DNA of 64,000 nt from Alteripontixanthobacter maritimus (GCF_003340475.1 NZ_QBKA01000002.1:1745501-1809500); one strand, 5' to 3'. Shown: positions 8,149 to 16,862, counted from the first letter of the stretch. A program made the numbers and translations. The notes: generated from the letters alone by a model not told the origin.

Positions 8149-9210
8149 ATGGAATTCGAGAGCGAGATTGGCGATCTGCAAAGCAAGTTGCGGGAACATC
8201 GCGACATATTGAAAAGTGAAGAGGCCGCAAAAACGACCTTGGTCCTTCCTTTTCTTCGGGCGCTTGGATATGATATTTTCGATCCATCAGAGGTCGAACC
8301 TGAATTTACATGCGACGTCGGAACCAAAAAGGGGGAGAAAGTAGACTACGCAATCCATGTGAATGGCGAGTTGTCTATCTTGGTAGAGTGCAAGCCCGCT
8401 AATAGCGTACTTTCCAGTAAGCATGCCAGTCAGCTGTTTCGATACTTTGCGACAACTGACGCAAAAGTAGCACTGCTGACAAATGGCTTGCTCTACAATT
8501 TTTATACCGATGGCGACCGAACGAATCGGATGGATGACAAGCCATTTTTCACCTTTAATCTTGAAGATCACCGGAAGAGTGATCTCAAGACTCTTAGAGC
8601 TTTCCGGAAAGCTGATTTTAATCTTGAACAAATATCGGCTCAAGCAGGAACATTGAAACTGCAGAGCGAGGTAAGTGCTGAGCTCCGCAAAGAATTCGAT
8701 GAGCCGTCAGATGAATTTGTGAGAATGATCGCAAACCGTCTCCATGAAGGTCGGCTGACTCAAACCATACGGTCTCGCTTCAAGCAGGTAATAACCCAGT
8801 CGATAGTCGGTTTGATACGGGATGGAGTAAATGAACGGCTCGAGAGCGCCATCTCACAATCCAACGGGTCACCGAGCGATACCGATGAACCCGTCGATTT
8901 TTCTGATATCGAAACCACGCAGTCTGAACTGGACGGGTTCAACATCGTTCGCGCAATTGCTTCGCAAGCTGTAGCTGTCGACCGTGTCATATTGCGTGAT
9001 GCGAAATCATATTGCGCGATCCTTCTGGATGACAATAATCGTCGGACAATTGCACGACTCCATTTTAACAGCCCTACAGCGCGTCATCTCGGCGTGTTTG
9101 AAGGAAAGCAGGAGACGCGGTTATCCGTAGAAAATCCTACCGACATTTATTCGCATGCGGATCAAATTCTAACGCGTATTCGTGAACTCGAGACTGAAAA
9201 TAACCACTAA
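8149..9210 (+). CDS. Stand-alone nuclease-like protein related to the type I restriction R-subunit N-terminus (COG4748-like)
   Basis: A 353-residue protein whose first ~170 residues match the type I restriction enzyme HsdR N-terminal fold. LVLPFLRALGYDIFDPSEVEPEF is followed by GEKVDYAIHVNGE and SILVECKPAN, giving the D...ExK nuclease triad of the PD-(D/E)XK superfamily. KHASQLFRYFATTDAKVALLTNG follows. No helicase motifs and no methylase neighbour are present, so it is not a complete restriction system. The C-terminal ~180 residues are of unknown role. The gene is visibly richer in A+T than its neighbours and uses AT-rich codons, suggesting acquisition. It starts after a strong AGGGGGG ribosome site, and its stop overlaps the ferredoxin stop on the other strand. 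A defence or DNA-processing role is inference. Confidence 0.8.
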   Translation: MEFESEIGDLQSKLREHRDILKSEEAAKTTLVLPFLRALGYDIFDPSEVEPEFTCDVGTKKGEKVDYAIHVNGELSILVECKPANSVLSSKHASQLFRYFATTDAKVALLTNGLLYNFYTDGDRTNRMDDKPFFTFNLEDHRKSDLKTLRAFRKADFNLEQISAQAGTLKLQSEVSAELRKEFDEPSDEFVRMIANRLHEGRLTQTIRSRFKQVITQSIVGLIRDGVNERLESAISQSNGSPSDTDEPVDFSDIETTQSELDGFNIVRAIASQAVAVDRVILRDAKSYCAILLDDNNRRTIARLHFNSPTARHLGVFEGKQETRLSVENPTDIYSHADQILTRIRELETENNH

Positions 9211-9539
9211 ATCCGGCGCATGTCGTGGCTGTCATCGGGAACAGCCACAGCCAGCCCGGCCAGCTTCGCGTCCAACACAATCTGGCAGGCGAGGCGGCTG
9301 GTGGGCTGCACGCCGGCTGCGAAGTCGAGCATATCCTCTTCCTCTTCGCAGGCGGGGGGCAGTCGTTCGAACCATTCGGCGGCGACCACCACATGACAGG
9401 TGGAGCAGGCCATCTGCCCCTCGCACGTTCCTTCCAATGGCAGTCCGGCCGCCTGCGCTACACGCAACAGGCTGTCGCCCTCATCGCCGCTGGCGGCGAT
9501 GGCACTGCCGTCCTTGTTCGTGAACACGACATCGACCAT
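9207..9539 (-). CDS. 2Fe-2S ferredoxin, adrenodoxin type
   Basis: A 110-residue plant/adrenodoxin-type ferredoxin. The cluster ligands are C39-x5-C45-x2-C48 (in TCEGQMACSTC) and a fourth Cys near residue 84 (SRLACQIVL). CEEEEDMLDFA is the typical Isc-ferredoxin/adrenodoxin surface helix that docks reductase and partners. It would donate electrons for iron-sulfur cluster assembly or to P450-type enzymes. It is the last gene of a minus-strand run after two cysteine desulfurases, 13 bp downstream, which supports the cluster-assembly role. The start is ATG at 9539-9537; an extended frame upstream is only a shadow of the desulfurase. Confidence 0.92.
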   Translation of the reverse strand: MVDVVFTNKDGSAIAASGDEGDSLLRVAQAAGLPLEGTCEGQMACSTCHVVVAAEWFERLPPACEEEEDMLDFAAGVQPTSRLACQIVLDAKLAGLAVAVPDDSHDMRRI

Positions 9540-9552
9540 CAGTTTCGCCCTA

Positions 9553-10626
9553 TCAATCCTGCATCTTCGCGGCTTTGAGGATGGCGTCGACCCCTTCCTC
9601 GATCTCATCCATCGTCGTGTACCGTCCGAAGCCCAGACGTATTGAGTTCTTCGCCTGTTTCGCGTCAAGCCCGATGGCCTGCAGCACATGGCTGGGCTTG
9701 CCCGTCTGGCTGGCACAAGCGGACCCGGCAGAGAACATCACATCGCGCGCGTCGTTCATCAGGCGGGCCACATCAAGTCCGCCCCGCCGCAGGTTCAGAT
9801 TGCCTTTGTAGCGCGCCTTGTCGCTGCCATTCAATGTCCAGTCCGAAAACCGGTTACGCAAGGCGTTCCATAGCGTTTCGACGTGGTCCGCATCAGCCCC
9901 CATACGCTCTTTCGCCAGCTTGGCCGCCGCGCCAAAGCCAGCGCATAATGCGGGACTGAGCGTGCCGGCGCGGAGCCCGTCCTCCTGCCCGCCGCCGGTT
10001 GTTAGCGCGCTCAATTCCACCCCGTCGCGCACCCACAACGCTCCGATACCCTTGGGGCCATGCAACTTGTGCGCGCTGACGGCGATCATGTCGGCCAACG
10101 TCAACTCCATCTTTCCGAATGCCTGGACCGCATCGCACAGAAACAGCGCGCCCATACCCTTCGCTTTCCGGTGCAATTCCAGTGTAGGCTGGATCGTCCC
10201 GATCTCGTTATTGACCTGCATGCAGGCGACCAACCGGGTACCGCGCGGAATGTCGGCCTTGGGATCGACCACACCATCCTCTGCCACCGGCAGGATATGC
10301 GGATCGCCCAATGCGGCAGCGGTATCGCGCACAGCGGAATGTTCGATGGCCGAGATCGCTACAGGCCCGCTTTCGCCGGTCCCGCGCATGGCCAGATTGA
10401 TCGCTTCGGTCGCGCCGCTGGTGAAGATCACGCGCCCGCCTGGCGGAAACAGTGCCGCCACCCGGTCCCGCGCCAGTTCCACCGCCGCATCGGCCTGCCT
10501 GCCCATACGATGCGGGCTATGCGGATTGCCAAAGCCGGTGCCGCCCGGCCCGTCGAGCCATCGCAGCATGGCATCGCGCGCCTCGGGTGCGAGCGGCGTG
10601 GTCGCCTGGTAATCGAGATAGATCAT
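9553..10626 (-). CDS. Cysteine desulfurase family protein (first of two)
   Basis: A 357-residue PLP enzyme of the NifS/IscS class. It has MIYLDYQATTPL at the start, the FTSGATEAINLAM cofactor-phosphate loop, the AIEHSAV histidine, the Schiff-base lysine in SAHKLHGPKG and the catalytic cysteine in SAGSACASQTG. All catalytic residues are present, so it should release sulfur from cysteine as an enzyme persulfide. The ATG at 10626 gives MIYLDYQ; a TTG three codons earlier is possible. It is followed by the ferredoxin 13 bp downstream and preceded by a second, divergent desulfurase gene on the same strand. Confidence 0.9.
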   Translation of the reverse strand: MIYLDYQATTPLAPEARDAMLRWLDGPGGTGFGNPHSPHRMGRQADAAVELARDRVAALFPPGGRVIFTSGATEAINLAMRGTGESGPVAISAIEHSAVRDTAAALGDPHILPVAEDGVVDPKADIPRGTRLVACMQVNNEIGTIQPTLELHRKAKGMGALFLCDAVQAFGKMELTLADMIAVSAHKLHGPKGIGALWVRDGVELSALTTGGGQEDGLRAGTLSPALCAGFGAAAKLAKERMGADADHVETLWNALRNRFSDWTLNGSDKARYKGNLNLRRGGLDVARLMNDARDVMFSAGSACASQTGKPSHVLQAIGLDAKQAKNSIRLGFGRYTTMDEIEEGVDAILKAAKMQD

Positions 10627-10850
10627 GCGCACCAACCCGTTCGGTTCGGCGCTACCGAAAGTGACGAAGGTGACACCGCGTCACTATTCATATTGGCATC
10701 CAAGATCTTGATATCGCGTTCCAAAACAGTTTTTCCACGGAGCGGACGGACAGGGTTTAGAGGCCTCGTTTTCATCCGAGCGTCCATCAGCATAGCGATT
10801 GCCGGGATAGCGCGTTCCCGGTGTTGTAGGAAAGGCGCGATGATGGCCCG

Positions 10851-11948
10851 TCATCCGGTGGCAAGCTGCAGCCACGCGTCGGCAAAGCGTTCCACTTCGC
10901 TGCGCGTTGTCGACCATCCGAAACTGACGCGGATCATCCGGGCGGCCACATCTTCGTCCATGCCCATCGCGGTCATCACATGGCTTTGCTTCAGGCTGCC
11001 GGAGGAGCAGGCAGAGCCTTGGCTGACGGCAATGCCCGACATGTCCAGCCGCATCAATTGCGCACTGCCGGACATTTTCGGCATTGCAATTGCGGCGATG
11101 TAAGGGGTCGGATCGGCCAATCGGTCCGCAAGCCACACGCCGCCGCTCTCGCCCTCACCAACGCCAGCCCGGCATCGTTCGGCGACGCGCTGCATCGGTT
11201 CGAGCACGGCGGCGTCCACATAGGGATCGCTGCAAGCTTCCAGCGCGGCCACCATGGCTAGCACGCCGGGAAAGTTCTCGGTGCCCCGGCGATAGCCGCG
11301 CTCCTGCCCTCCACCAGGCTCCAGCAGGGCAAAATTGCGCACGAGCAACGCGCCGATTCCCACGGGGCCACCGAACTTATGTGCGGATAGTATACACATA
11401 TCGGCGTCCGGTAGAGCGAACTTGCCCGCCCCTTGCGCGCAATCTGCCAGCAACAGTCCCCCAGCCTCGCGCACCATTCGGCCGATACCCGGAAGGTCCA
11501 TCCGGTTGCCCGTTTCCGAATTGATCTGCTGCACTGCGACCACCGGCTGCTCGCGCCCGGTGACCGCTTCCGACAATATGTCGAGATCGAGCGAACCGTC
11601 GGGCAGCACCGGCAAGCGCTCGGCTTGCGGCGCGGCTTTCAGGATGGCGTCGTGCTCGGCAGCGCTCACCAGCCGCGCACCGCCTTTTGCCCGGCCAAGC
11701 GCCAGAGTCGCCGCTTCGCTCGCACCGGATACGAAAATAACCTCGCCATCCCAGTCCAGCGCCTGTTTCAGCCGCGCACGCGCGTCCTCCAACGCCGCCC
11801 GCGCAGCACGGCCTTCGCCATGGGGGCTGGACGGATTGGCCCACAGCTCGCCGCCCGCCAGCATCGCTGCACGCGCTTCGGGTCGCAGCGGGGTAGTGGC
11901 GGCATGGTCGAGATAGATGCGGTCGATACCGTTTGTCCTTGATTGCAA
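10851..11948 (-). CDS. Cysteine desulfurase family protein (second of two)
   Basis: A 365-residue PLP-dependent desulfurase. IYLDHAATTPLRPEARAAML, VSGASEAATLAL, AAEHDAI, the lysine in SAHKFGGPVG and the cysteine in SQGSACSSGS show a complete active site. It is clearly different in sequence from its neighbour at 9553, so this is not a recent duplication. No ATG or GTG precedes the conserved core in this frame; TTG at 11948-11946 is the only usual start codon between it and the upstream stop. A 224-bp gap with no recognisable gene separates it from the other desulfurase. Confidence 0.87.
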   Translation of the reverse strand: MQSRTNGIDRIYLDHAATTPLRPEARAAMLAGGELWANPSSPHGEGRAARAALEDARARLKQALDWDGEVIFVSGASEAATLALGRAKGGARLVSAAEHDAILKAAPQAERLPVLPDGSLDLDILSEAVTGREQPVVAVQQINSETGNRMDLPGIGRMVREAGGLLLADCAQGAGKFALPDADMCILSAHKFGGPVGIGALLVRNFALLEPGGGQERGYRRGTENFPGVLAMVAALEACSDPYVDAAVLEPMQRVAERCRAGVGEGESGGVWLADRLADPTPYIAAIAMPKMSGSAQLMRLDMSGIAVSQGSACSSGSLKQSHVMTAMGMDEDVAARMIRVSFGWSTTRSEVERFADAWLQLATG

Positions 11949-12088
11949 GCGAGATGGCAGGATCGCGGGCGGGATACGTGATTGCGATTTTTGCCCGGAT
12001 GCCTATATAGCGCGCGCAAGCTTTCACGCCGCCGCGCCGCCCGTCAAGGCCACAGCGACCGGCTCTTAATCCGACAGGACCCGTATCC

Positions 12089-12745
12089 ATGCCATCCGTT
12101 ATTTTCCCCGGTCCCGAAGGCCGCCTCGAAGGTCGTTTCAGCCCTCCCCCGCGTCCGCGCGCGCCGGTCGCCATGATCCTGCACCCGCATCCGCAGGGTG
12201 GCGGCACCATGAACGAACGAATTACGCAGCAATTGTACAAGACCTTCGTGGATCGCGGCTTTGCCACCTTGCGCTTCAACTTCCGGGGCGTCGGCCGCAG
12301 CCAAGGCAGCTTTGACAATGGCGTGGGCGAATTGAGCGATGCGGCAGCTGCGCTCGACTGGGTCCAGTCCATGCATCAGGAGGCGCAGGTAACCTGGGTC
12401 GCGGGCGTCAGCTTCGGCGCGCTGATTGGTATGCAATTGCTGATGCGGCGGCCCGAAATCCGTGGCTTCATCTCGGTCGCGCCGCCTGCCAACATGTACG
12501 ATTTCAGCTTCCTCGCGCCCTGCCCGGCCAGCGGTATTTTCATCCAGGGCAGCGCCGATACGGTGGTGCAGCCGCCCGCCGTGACCAAGCTGGTGGAAAA
12601 GCTTCGTACGCAAAAGCACATCACCATCCATCACGAGGAAATTCCCCGTGCCAACCACTTCTTCGAAAACGAAATCGAGGAACTGATGGGTTCGGTCGAT
12701 AATTACCTCGATTTCCGGCTCGATCCGGCGTGCCCGATCCGGTGA
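12089..12745 (+). CDS. Alpha/beta hydrolase
   Basis: A 218-residue alpha/beta-hydrolase-fold protein of the small bacterial dienelactone-hydrolase-like group. It shows ILHPHPQGGGTMNERI, LRFNFRGVGRSQG and the nucleophile elbow GVSFGAL (Ser near residue 110). The acid is probably in IQGSADTVV and the histidine in PRANHFFENE. The substrate is not predictable. It is divergent from the cysteine desulfurase, with 140 bp between starts, and in alphaproteobacteria a hydrolase of this type often neighbours iron-sulfur assembly genes; any functional link is inference. Confidence 0.88.
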   Translation: MPSVIFPGPEGRLEGRFSPPPRPRAPVAMILHPHPQGGGTMNERITQQLYKTFVDRGFATLRFNFRGVGRSQGSFDNGVGELSDAAAALDWVQSMHQEAQVTWVAGVSFGALIGMQLLMRRPEIRGFISVAPPANMYDFSFLAPCPASGIFIQGSADTVVQPPAVTKLVEKLRTQKHITIHHEEIPRANHFFENEIEELMGSVDNYLDFRLDPACPIR

Positions 12746-12791
12746 TTTGCCGCGTCTGACGGGCGCTTCAGCGAGCTTTTCAAACGACTAG

Positions 12792-12840
12792 GTAGCAAAC
12801 TGCTACGCGAATTAACTTGCTTATGATATGATACTATATC
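12792..12840. promoter_or_regulatory. Short inverted repeats upstream of the TonB-like gene
   Basis: GTAGCA-aac-TGCTAC (12792-12806) is a perfect 6-bp inverted repeat with a 3-bp spacer. GATAT-n6-ATATC (12825-12840) lies in an AT-rich stretch that is the likeliest promoter for the gene at 12904. Either could be an operator; no known consensus was recognised. Confidence 0.3.
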
Positions 12841-12903
12841 ACACAGTATGTAAGCGACAGGCTTGCATCTACGACAGGCCGCGCTCTTTTAGGAGAGGCC
12901 GTC

Positions 12904-13617
12904 ATGGCATTTACAGACGCACCGACACTCGAGAACCGTAAGACTGCCATCGGCGGGGTGATAGCCGTCCATGCCGGGATCGGCGCTTTGCTGGTTTTCG
13001 GATTGGCCGAAAGCATTCAGCCGTTCATCGACGACACGCTCGAAGGCACTTTCATACCGGTGCCCGAAGAGACGCCCAAGCCGCCACCCCCGCCCGAAAC
13101 TCCGCCCGAAGCGCAGCGCGATGAGACCACCTTACCGCCCATCTTCACGCCTGTTCCACCGATCGATCTGCCAGCTCCCACCCCGCCGATCGACAGCACG
13201 AACGACTTCTTCCCGCCGGCCAGCGACCCGATCATAAACTCCGGGCCCGCGACATCCGGCACCGGCACGACACCCAGAGTAATTCCAAAACCAACTCCCA
13301 CGCCGCTAGCCCCCACTTTCGATCCGGTAGCGGCGAAGCCTGCCAACGATCCCGGCACGTGGATTACTACAAACGATTATCGGTCCAGCTGGATACGGCG
13401 CGAAATGGTCGGCTCCGCTTCGTTCCGCCTGGCGGTTTCGGCGAAAGGACGCGTCGAAAGCTGCACCATCACCAGCGGTACCGGCCACAGTTCCATGGAT
13501 GACAGCACCTGCCAGTTGATAACCAAGCGCGCGCGCTTCACCGCGGCACGTGGGACCGACGGGAAGGTGACGACAGGCAGTTATAGCGGCTCGATCCGCT
13601 GGGTACTGCCGGAATAG
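12904..13617 (+). CDS. TonB-family energy-transducer-like protein
   Basis: A 237-residue protein with the TonB layout. A short cytoplasmic start is followed by one N-terminal membrane anchor (about residues 17-40, IGGVIAVHAGIGALLVFGLA). Next is a periplasmic linker extremely rich in Pro (PKPPPPPETPPEAQ...), and last a C-terminal domain of about 80 residues (SASFRLAVSAKGRVESCTI ... IRWVLPE) resembling the TonB C-terminal fold. Such proteins use the ExbB/ExbD proton-driven motor to energise outer-membrane receptors; no exbBD or receptor is nearby. Two Cys residues in the C-terminal domain could form a disulfide. Confidence 0.82.
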   Translation: MAFTDAPTLENRKTAIGGVIAVHAGIGALLVFGLAESIQPFIDDTLEGTFIPVPEETPKPPPPPETPPEAQRDETTLPPIFTPVPPIDLPAPTPPIDSTNDFFPPASDPIINSGPATSGTGTTPRVIPKPTPTPLAPTFDPVAAKPANDPGTWITTNDYRSSWIRREMVGSASFRLAVSAKGRVESCTITSGTGHSSMDDSTCQLITKRARFTAARGTDGKVTTGSYSGSIRWVLPE

Positions 13618-13623
13618 GCAGCC

Positions 13624-13818
13624 TCAATCGGGTAGTTTAGAAATCGGGGCGTTGCCGGTATCGTCGGGCAACGTCCAGATTGCCACATTGGCAAGGCCCA
13701 CCAGCGCCAGGATCACCATCAGCACCGCCTGTTTACGCACACCGCGTGCCCACAGCCGCCATGCGCCGTAAAGCAGAACCAGGACCGCCAGAATCACGAC
13801 CGAAAGGATGATATTCAT
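13624..13818 (-). CDS. Small two-helix membrane protein
   Basis: A 64-residue protein of unknown function. Two hydrophobic segments are visible: MNIILSVVILAVLVLLYGAW (about 1-20) and a second from about 30 to 49 (QAVLMVILALVGLANVAIWT), separated by a basic turn (RLWARGVRK). The ATG at 13818 gives a clean N-terminus. The gene stops seven bases from the convergent TonB-like stop. Short length lowers certainty, but composition and topology look like a genuine inner-membrane miniprotein. Confidence 0.6.
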   Translation of the reverse strand: MNIILSVVILAVLVLLYGAWRLWARGVRKQAVLMVILALVGLANVAIWTLPDDTGNAPISKLPD

Positions 13819-13942
13819 GGCGGCGATCTCTCCAAAGGGTAGTGCCTCGCGGCGATACTTCGGAACTTCACGCCCCGCTAGCCGCTATATCCTCGAGGCG
13901 GAAATCGCCACGCGACACAGACACTATAAGGGAATAAGCTCC

Positions 13943-14326
13943 ATGGGAATTTTCAGCGCAATCAAGACTGCCATCTTCGGCAAAGATGACGATCAGGCCG
14001 AAACCAAAACGAAAACAGGCACCACAATCGGCGGTGCAGGTGTCGGCGGCACGGCAGCGACAACAAATCAGAGGTCAGTCATCAATGTCGAAAACCAGCT
14101 GGATTCCATGCCTGGTGCGGACCGGTTGAACTGGCGCACATCCATTGTCGACCTGCTCAAGCTGATCGGGGTCGATCCCAGTTACGAAAACCGCAAGGCG
14201 CTGGCCGGCGAACTTGGGCGTACCGATTATTCAGGCAGCGCAGAAGACAATGTCTGGCTGCACCGCAAGACGATGCAGGAACTGTCGCGCAATGGCGGCC
14301 AGGTTCCGGCCGAATTCCTCGATTGA
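13943..14326 (+). CDS. DUF3597 family protein
   Basis: A 127-residue protein matching DUF3597: a start of MGIFSAIKTAIFGK, a low-complexity linker (TTIGGAGVGGTAATT), then the conserved domain DRLNWRTSIVDLLKLIGVDPS followed by YENRKALAGELGRTDYSG and NVWLHRKTMQELSRNGGQVP. No signal peptide is evident. The function of the family is unknown. The start at 13943 follows an AAGGGA ribosome site; the frame upstream has no coding character. It is monocistronic, ending in a strong terminator. Confidence 0.85.
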   Translation: MGIFSAIKTAIFGKDDDQAETKTKTGTTIGGAGVGGTAATTNQRSVINVENQLDSMPGADRLNWRTSIVDLLKLIGVDPSYENRKALAGELGRTDYSGSAEDNVWLHRKTMQELSRNGGQVPAEFLD

Positions 14327-14354
14327 GGTAGCACCCGAAACCACGAAAAAACAG

Positions 14355-14382
14355 CGGGCGGGCCTTCGGGTCCGCCCGTTTT
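14355..14382 (+). terminator. Intrinsic terminator after DUF3597 gene
   Basis: A 10-bp stem (14355-14364 with 14369-14378, one G-U pair) closed by the ultra-stable C(TTCG)G tetraloop and followed by TTTT. It precedes the DUF885 start by about 50 bp. Confidence 0.9.
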
Positions 14383-14431
14383 GTGTGCAGCCCCTTTTGA
14401 CACGCGCCATGCACCGCGCCATCGTGCGGGC

Positions 14432-16282
14432 ATGACATCTACACACTTCGCATTCACCCGCCGCCAGGCTTTGATCGGCCTCGGCGCTACGACCGCACTT
14501 GCCACGGCGGGGTGCCGGACCATGGCACCCGCCGCTAGCCTGCCCGGCGGCGCGATGAGCCTGGATGCGGTACTGGAGAAGGTGGCTTACAATCTCCTCA
14601 CCCACGAGCCCGAACGCGCCACCAGTCTGGGCGTCGATACCGGCGCTTATGCCGGGCTTCGATCGAAACTTGAGGATCAGAGCATCGGCGGGCAGCGCGC
14701 CTATGCCGCAACGCTGGCGAAGGATCTCGCGGTAGTCAGCGCGATCGATGTATCAGGCGCGGACGACGCCACGCGCACCAGCGTCGAAGTGGTCAAAAGC
14801 GCGTATAGTACTGCGCTGGACGGGTTTGCTCTGCCCTATGGCGATGTCGCCGTCGGCAGCTGGCGCAACGCGCCTTATGTCGTGATCCAGAATGTCGGCA
14901 CCTATCTGGATATGCCGCGCTTCATGGATTCCTCCCATCCGATCGCGGACGAGGCCGATGCCGAGGCTTTCGTCAACCGGATTGAGGCTATGCCCGCCGC
15001 GATCGATGGGGAGCTTGAACGGATCGGCCAGGCGCGCGCCATGGGCGTGGTCCCGCCTGACTTCCTGCTCGACAAGGCCATCGCCCAGATGGAGCGGACC
15101 ATCACCGACGCCGCCAAGGGGGAACCATATACATCCTCGCTGACATCCAGCCTTACCGAAGCTGGTTTGCCTGGCGGCTGGGCCGGAAGAGTGGAGGATG
15201 CAACCAAGACCGGTGTGCTTCCCGCGCTGCAACGGCAGCTTGCGGAACTGCAGGCCCAGCGCGCAGTCGCCACTCCCGCGCCGGGCATGTCCGCGCGCCC
15301 CAAGGGGGACGAGTGGTACGATTGGGGCCTGCGCGCCAGCACCACCACTCGCCTGACTCCCGACGAAGTTCACAACCAAGGGCTGAGGGAACTGGAATCG
15401 CTGCATGCGCGGATGGACCCGATCCTGCGGGAGATCGGCTACACCAAGGGTTCCGTCGGGCAGCGGATGCAGGGCCTTTCGGCCGACCCGCGTTACAAAT
15501 TTGCGGAAGGCGATCCGGGCCGAGCGGAGATCATGGCGTTCATCAATGATCGCATCGCGTGGATCCGCGGGGAAATGCCGCGCGCTTTCAACACGCTGGT
15601 CGATCCCAACCTCGAAGTGCGCCGATTGCCGCTGGCGGAAGAACCGGGCGCACCGGGTGCTTATGGCGGTGCCGGCAGCAAGGACGGAACTATCCCAGGC
15701 CGGATGTGGATCAATCTTGGCACAACCGACCTTCACCGCAAATACGACCTTGCCGACCTCACCTTTCACGAAACCATTCCCGGCCATGTCTGGGAAGGCG
15801 AATATTCCAACCGCCTGCCGCTGATCCGCTCGATCCTGGCGTTCAACGCTTTCAGCGAAGGCTGGGCCCTATATGGTGAACAGCTGGCCGACGAACTGGG
15901 CGCGTATGACGAATTCAAGGTCGGACGGCTGGGCTATCTGCAAAGCCTCGCCTTCCGTGCATGCCGGATGGTGGTCGATACCGGCCTGCACGCCAAGGGC
16001 TGGAGCCGCGAGCGCGCCGTCAATTTCTTCGTCGAACGCAACGGGTCGAAACGGGCCGAGGTGGAAAGCGAAGTCGACCGTTATTGCAGTTGGCCGGGGC
16101 AGGCCTGCGGTTACAAGCTTGGGCATAGCGAGATCGTTCGCCAGCGCGCCCGTGCACAAAGCGAGCTGGGTAGTGCCTATGACTTCAAGGCGTTCAACGA
16201 TGCGGTGGTCCTGGGAGGCAACGCCCCGATGGATGTCATGACGCAGAATGTGGGGCGGTACATCGCCGAAGTGCGCGGGTAA
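14432..16282 (+). CDS. DUF885 zinc peptidase-like lipoprotein
   Basis: A 616-residue DUF885 protein. The N-terminus carries a twin-arginine motif (TRRQALIGLG) and a lipobox ending in ATAG-C (Cys about residue 28), so it is probably exported folded and lipidated. The active-site signature HETIPGHVWEGEY contains the HExxxGH-type zinc ligands, with the second-shell FSEGWALYGEQLADELG downstream. The family is regarded as metallo-carboxypeptidase-like, but substrates are rarely known. ATG 14432 was chosen because the Tat signal starts there; the frame upstream overlaps the terminator. Two further Cys pairs near the C-terminus are visible. Confidence 0.87.
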   Translation: MTSTHFAFTRRQALIGLGATTALATAGCRTMAPAASLPGGAMSLDAVLEKVAYNLLTHEPERATSLGVDTGAYAGLRSKLEDQSIGGQRAYAATLAKDLAVVSAIDVSGADDATRTSVEVVKSAYSTALDGFALPYGDVAVGSWRNAPYVVIQNVGTYLDMPRFMDSSHPIADEADAEAFVNRIEAMPAAIDGELERIGQARAMGVVPPDFLLDKAIAQMERTITDAAKGEPYTSSLTSSLTEAGLPGGWAGRVEDATKTGVLPALQRQLAELQAQRAVATPAPGMSARPKGDEWYDWGLRASTTTRLTPDEVHNQGLRELESLHARMDPILREIGYTKGSVGQRMQGLSADPRYKFAEGDPGRAEIMAFINDRIAWIRGEMPRAFNTLVDPNLEVRRLPLAEEPGAPGAYGGAGSKDGTIPGRMWINLGTTDLHRKYDLADLTFHETIPGHVWEGEYSNRLPLIRSILAFNAFSEGWALYGEQLADELGAYDEFKVGRLGYLQSLAFRACRMVVDTGLHAKGWSRERAVNFFVERNGSKRAEVESEVDRYCSWPGQACGYKLGHSEIVRQRARAQSELGSAYDFKAFNDAVVLGGNAPMDVMTQNVGRYIAEVRG

Positions 16283-16293
16283 CGCACGCAAGA

Positions 16294-16326
16294 CGGGGCG
16301 CGAAGCCGTGCAAGCTTCGCGCCCCG
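16294..16326. terminator. Strong bidirectional hairpin between convergent genes
   Basis: A perfect 13-bp GC-rich stem (16294-16306 with 16314-16326, CGGGGCGCGAAGC / GCTTCGCGCCCCG) with a 7-nt loop lies between the stops of the DUF885 gene (16282) and the DUF937 gene (16352). There is no long T-run on either side, but position and stability suggest a shared transcription barrier. Confidence 0.7.
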
Positions 16327-16351
16327 ATCCGATTTATGCAAATAACGGTGC

Positions 16352-16834
16352 TTATCGGCGCGCCAGACCGCCCACGATCGAGCCGAGGATACCGCCCAAA
16401 CCGCCGCCTGCCGCTGTGCCACCTGCACCGCCGCCAGCCTGCTTGGCCATGTAACCGGCCACCGCCATCGCCAGGATCGGCAGCATTTTCTTCAGGATAC
16501 CCTCGTCGATCCCGGTCATCGAGGACACTTCGCCGGCCACACTGCGGCTAACATCCTTGTTGCCGAAGATCGTGCCGAGAATATCGTTGCCCTTGTCGGC
16601 CGGCGTCGCTCCGCCGCCGAGGACCGATTCCAGCAGGCCGCCGCCACCCATGCCGCCGATCAGGCTGCCGAGGCCGCCAATGCCGGTCGAGCCAGCGGAG
16701 CTACGCCCCATCCCGGCAACGATCGCGGGCAACAGCGCGCCGGCCGCAGTCTGCGCCGTTCGTTCGTCAATGCCGAGTTCGCCGGCCATCGAGTTGATTG
16801 CGCCGCTTTGCTGCAGCATTTGGGCTAAGCTCAT
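16352..16834 (-). CDS. DUF937 family protein
   Basis: A 160-residue protein of the DUF937/YidB-like family. The N-terminal block MSLAQMLQQSGAINSMAGEL and TAQTAAGALLPAIVAGMGR is followed by glycine-rich repeats (GGLGSLIGGMGGGG), then the helical GNKDVSRSVAGEVSSMTGI and ILKKMLPILAMAVAGYMAKQ block, and a second glycine-rich tail. No signal peptide is seen. The hydrophobic segment near residues 117-132 may be buried rather than membrane-spanning. A ribosome site AAGGAA precedes the ATG at 16834. It lies 28 bp after a smaller relative on the same strand, so the two are probably co-transcribed. Confidence 0.85.
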   Translation of the reverse strand: MSLAQMLQQSGAINSMAGELGIDERTAQTAAGALLPAIVAGMGRSSAGSTGIGGLGSLIGGMGGGGLLESVLGGGATPADKGNDILGTIFGNKDVSRSVAGEVSSMTGIDEGILKKMLPILAMAVAGYMAKQAGGGAGGTAAGGGLGGILGSIVGGLARR

Positions 16835-16862
16835 ATTTGTATTTCCTTCTAATTCGCTTTGA

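Noticed and set aside
8149-9210. Complete type I restriction-modification locus
   Set aside because: No helicase motifs, HsdM or HsdS are present; neighbours are a PfpI protein and an Fe-S operon, so only an orphan nuclease-like protein can be claimed.
14381-14431. 17-codon N-terminal extension of the DUF885 protein
   Set aside because: It begins inside the T-tail of the upstream terminator and precedes the Tat/lipoprotein signal, which must be N-terminal.
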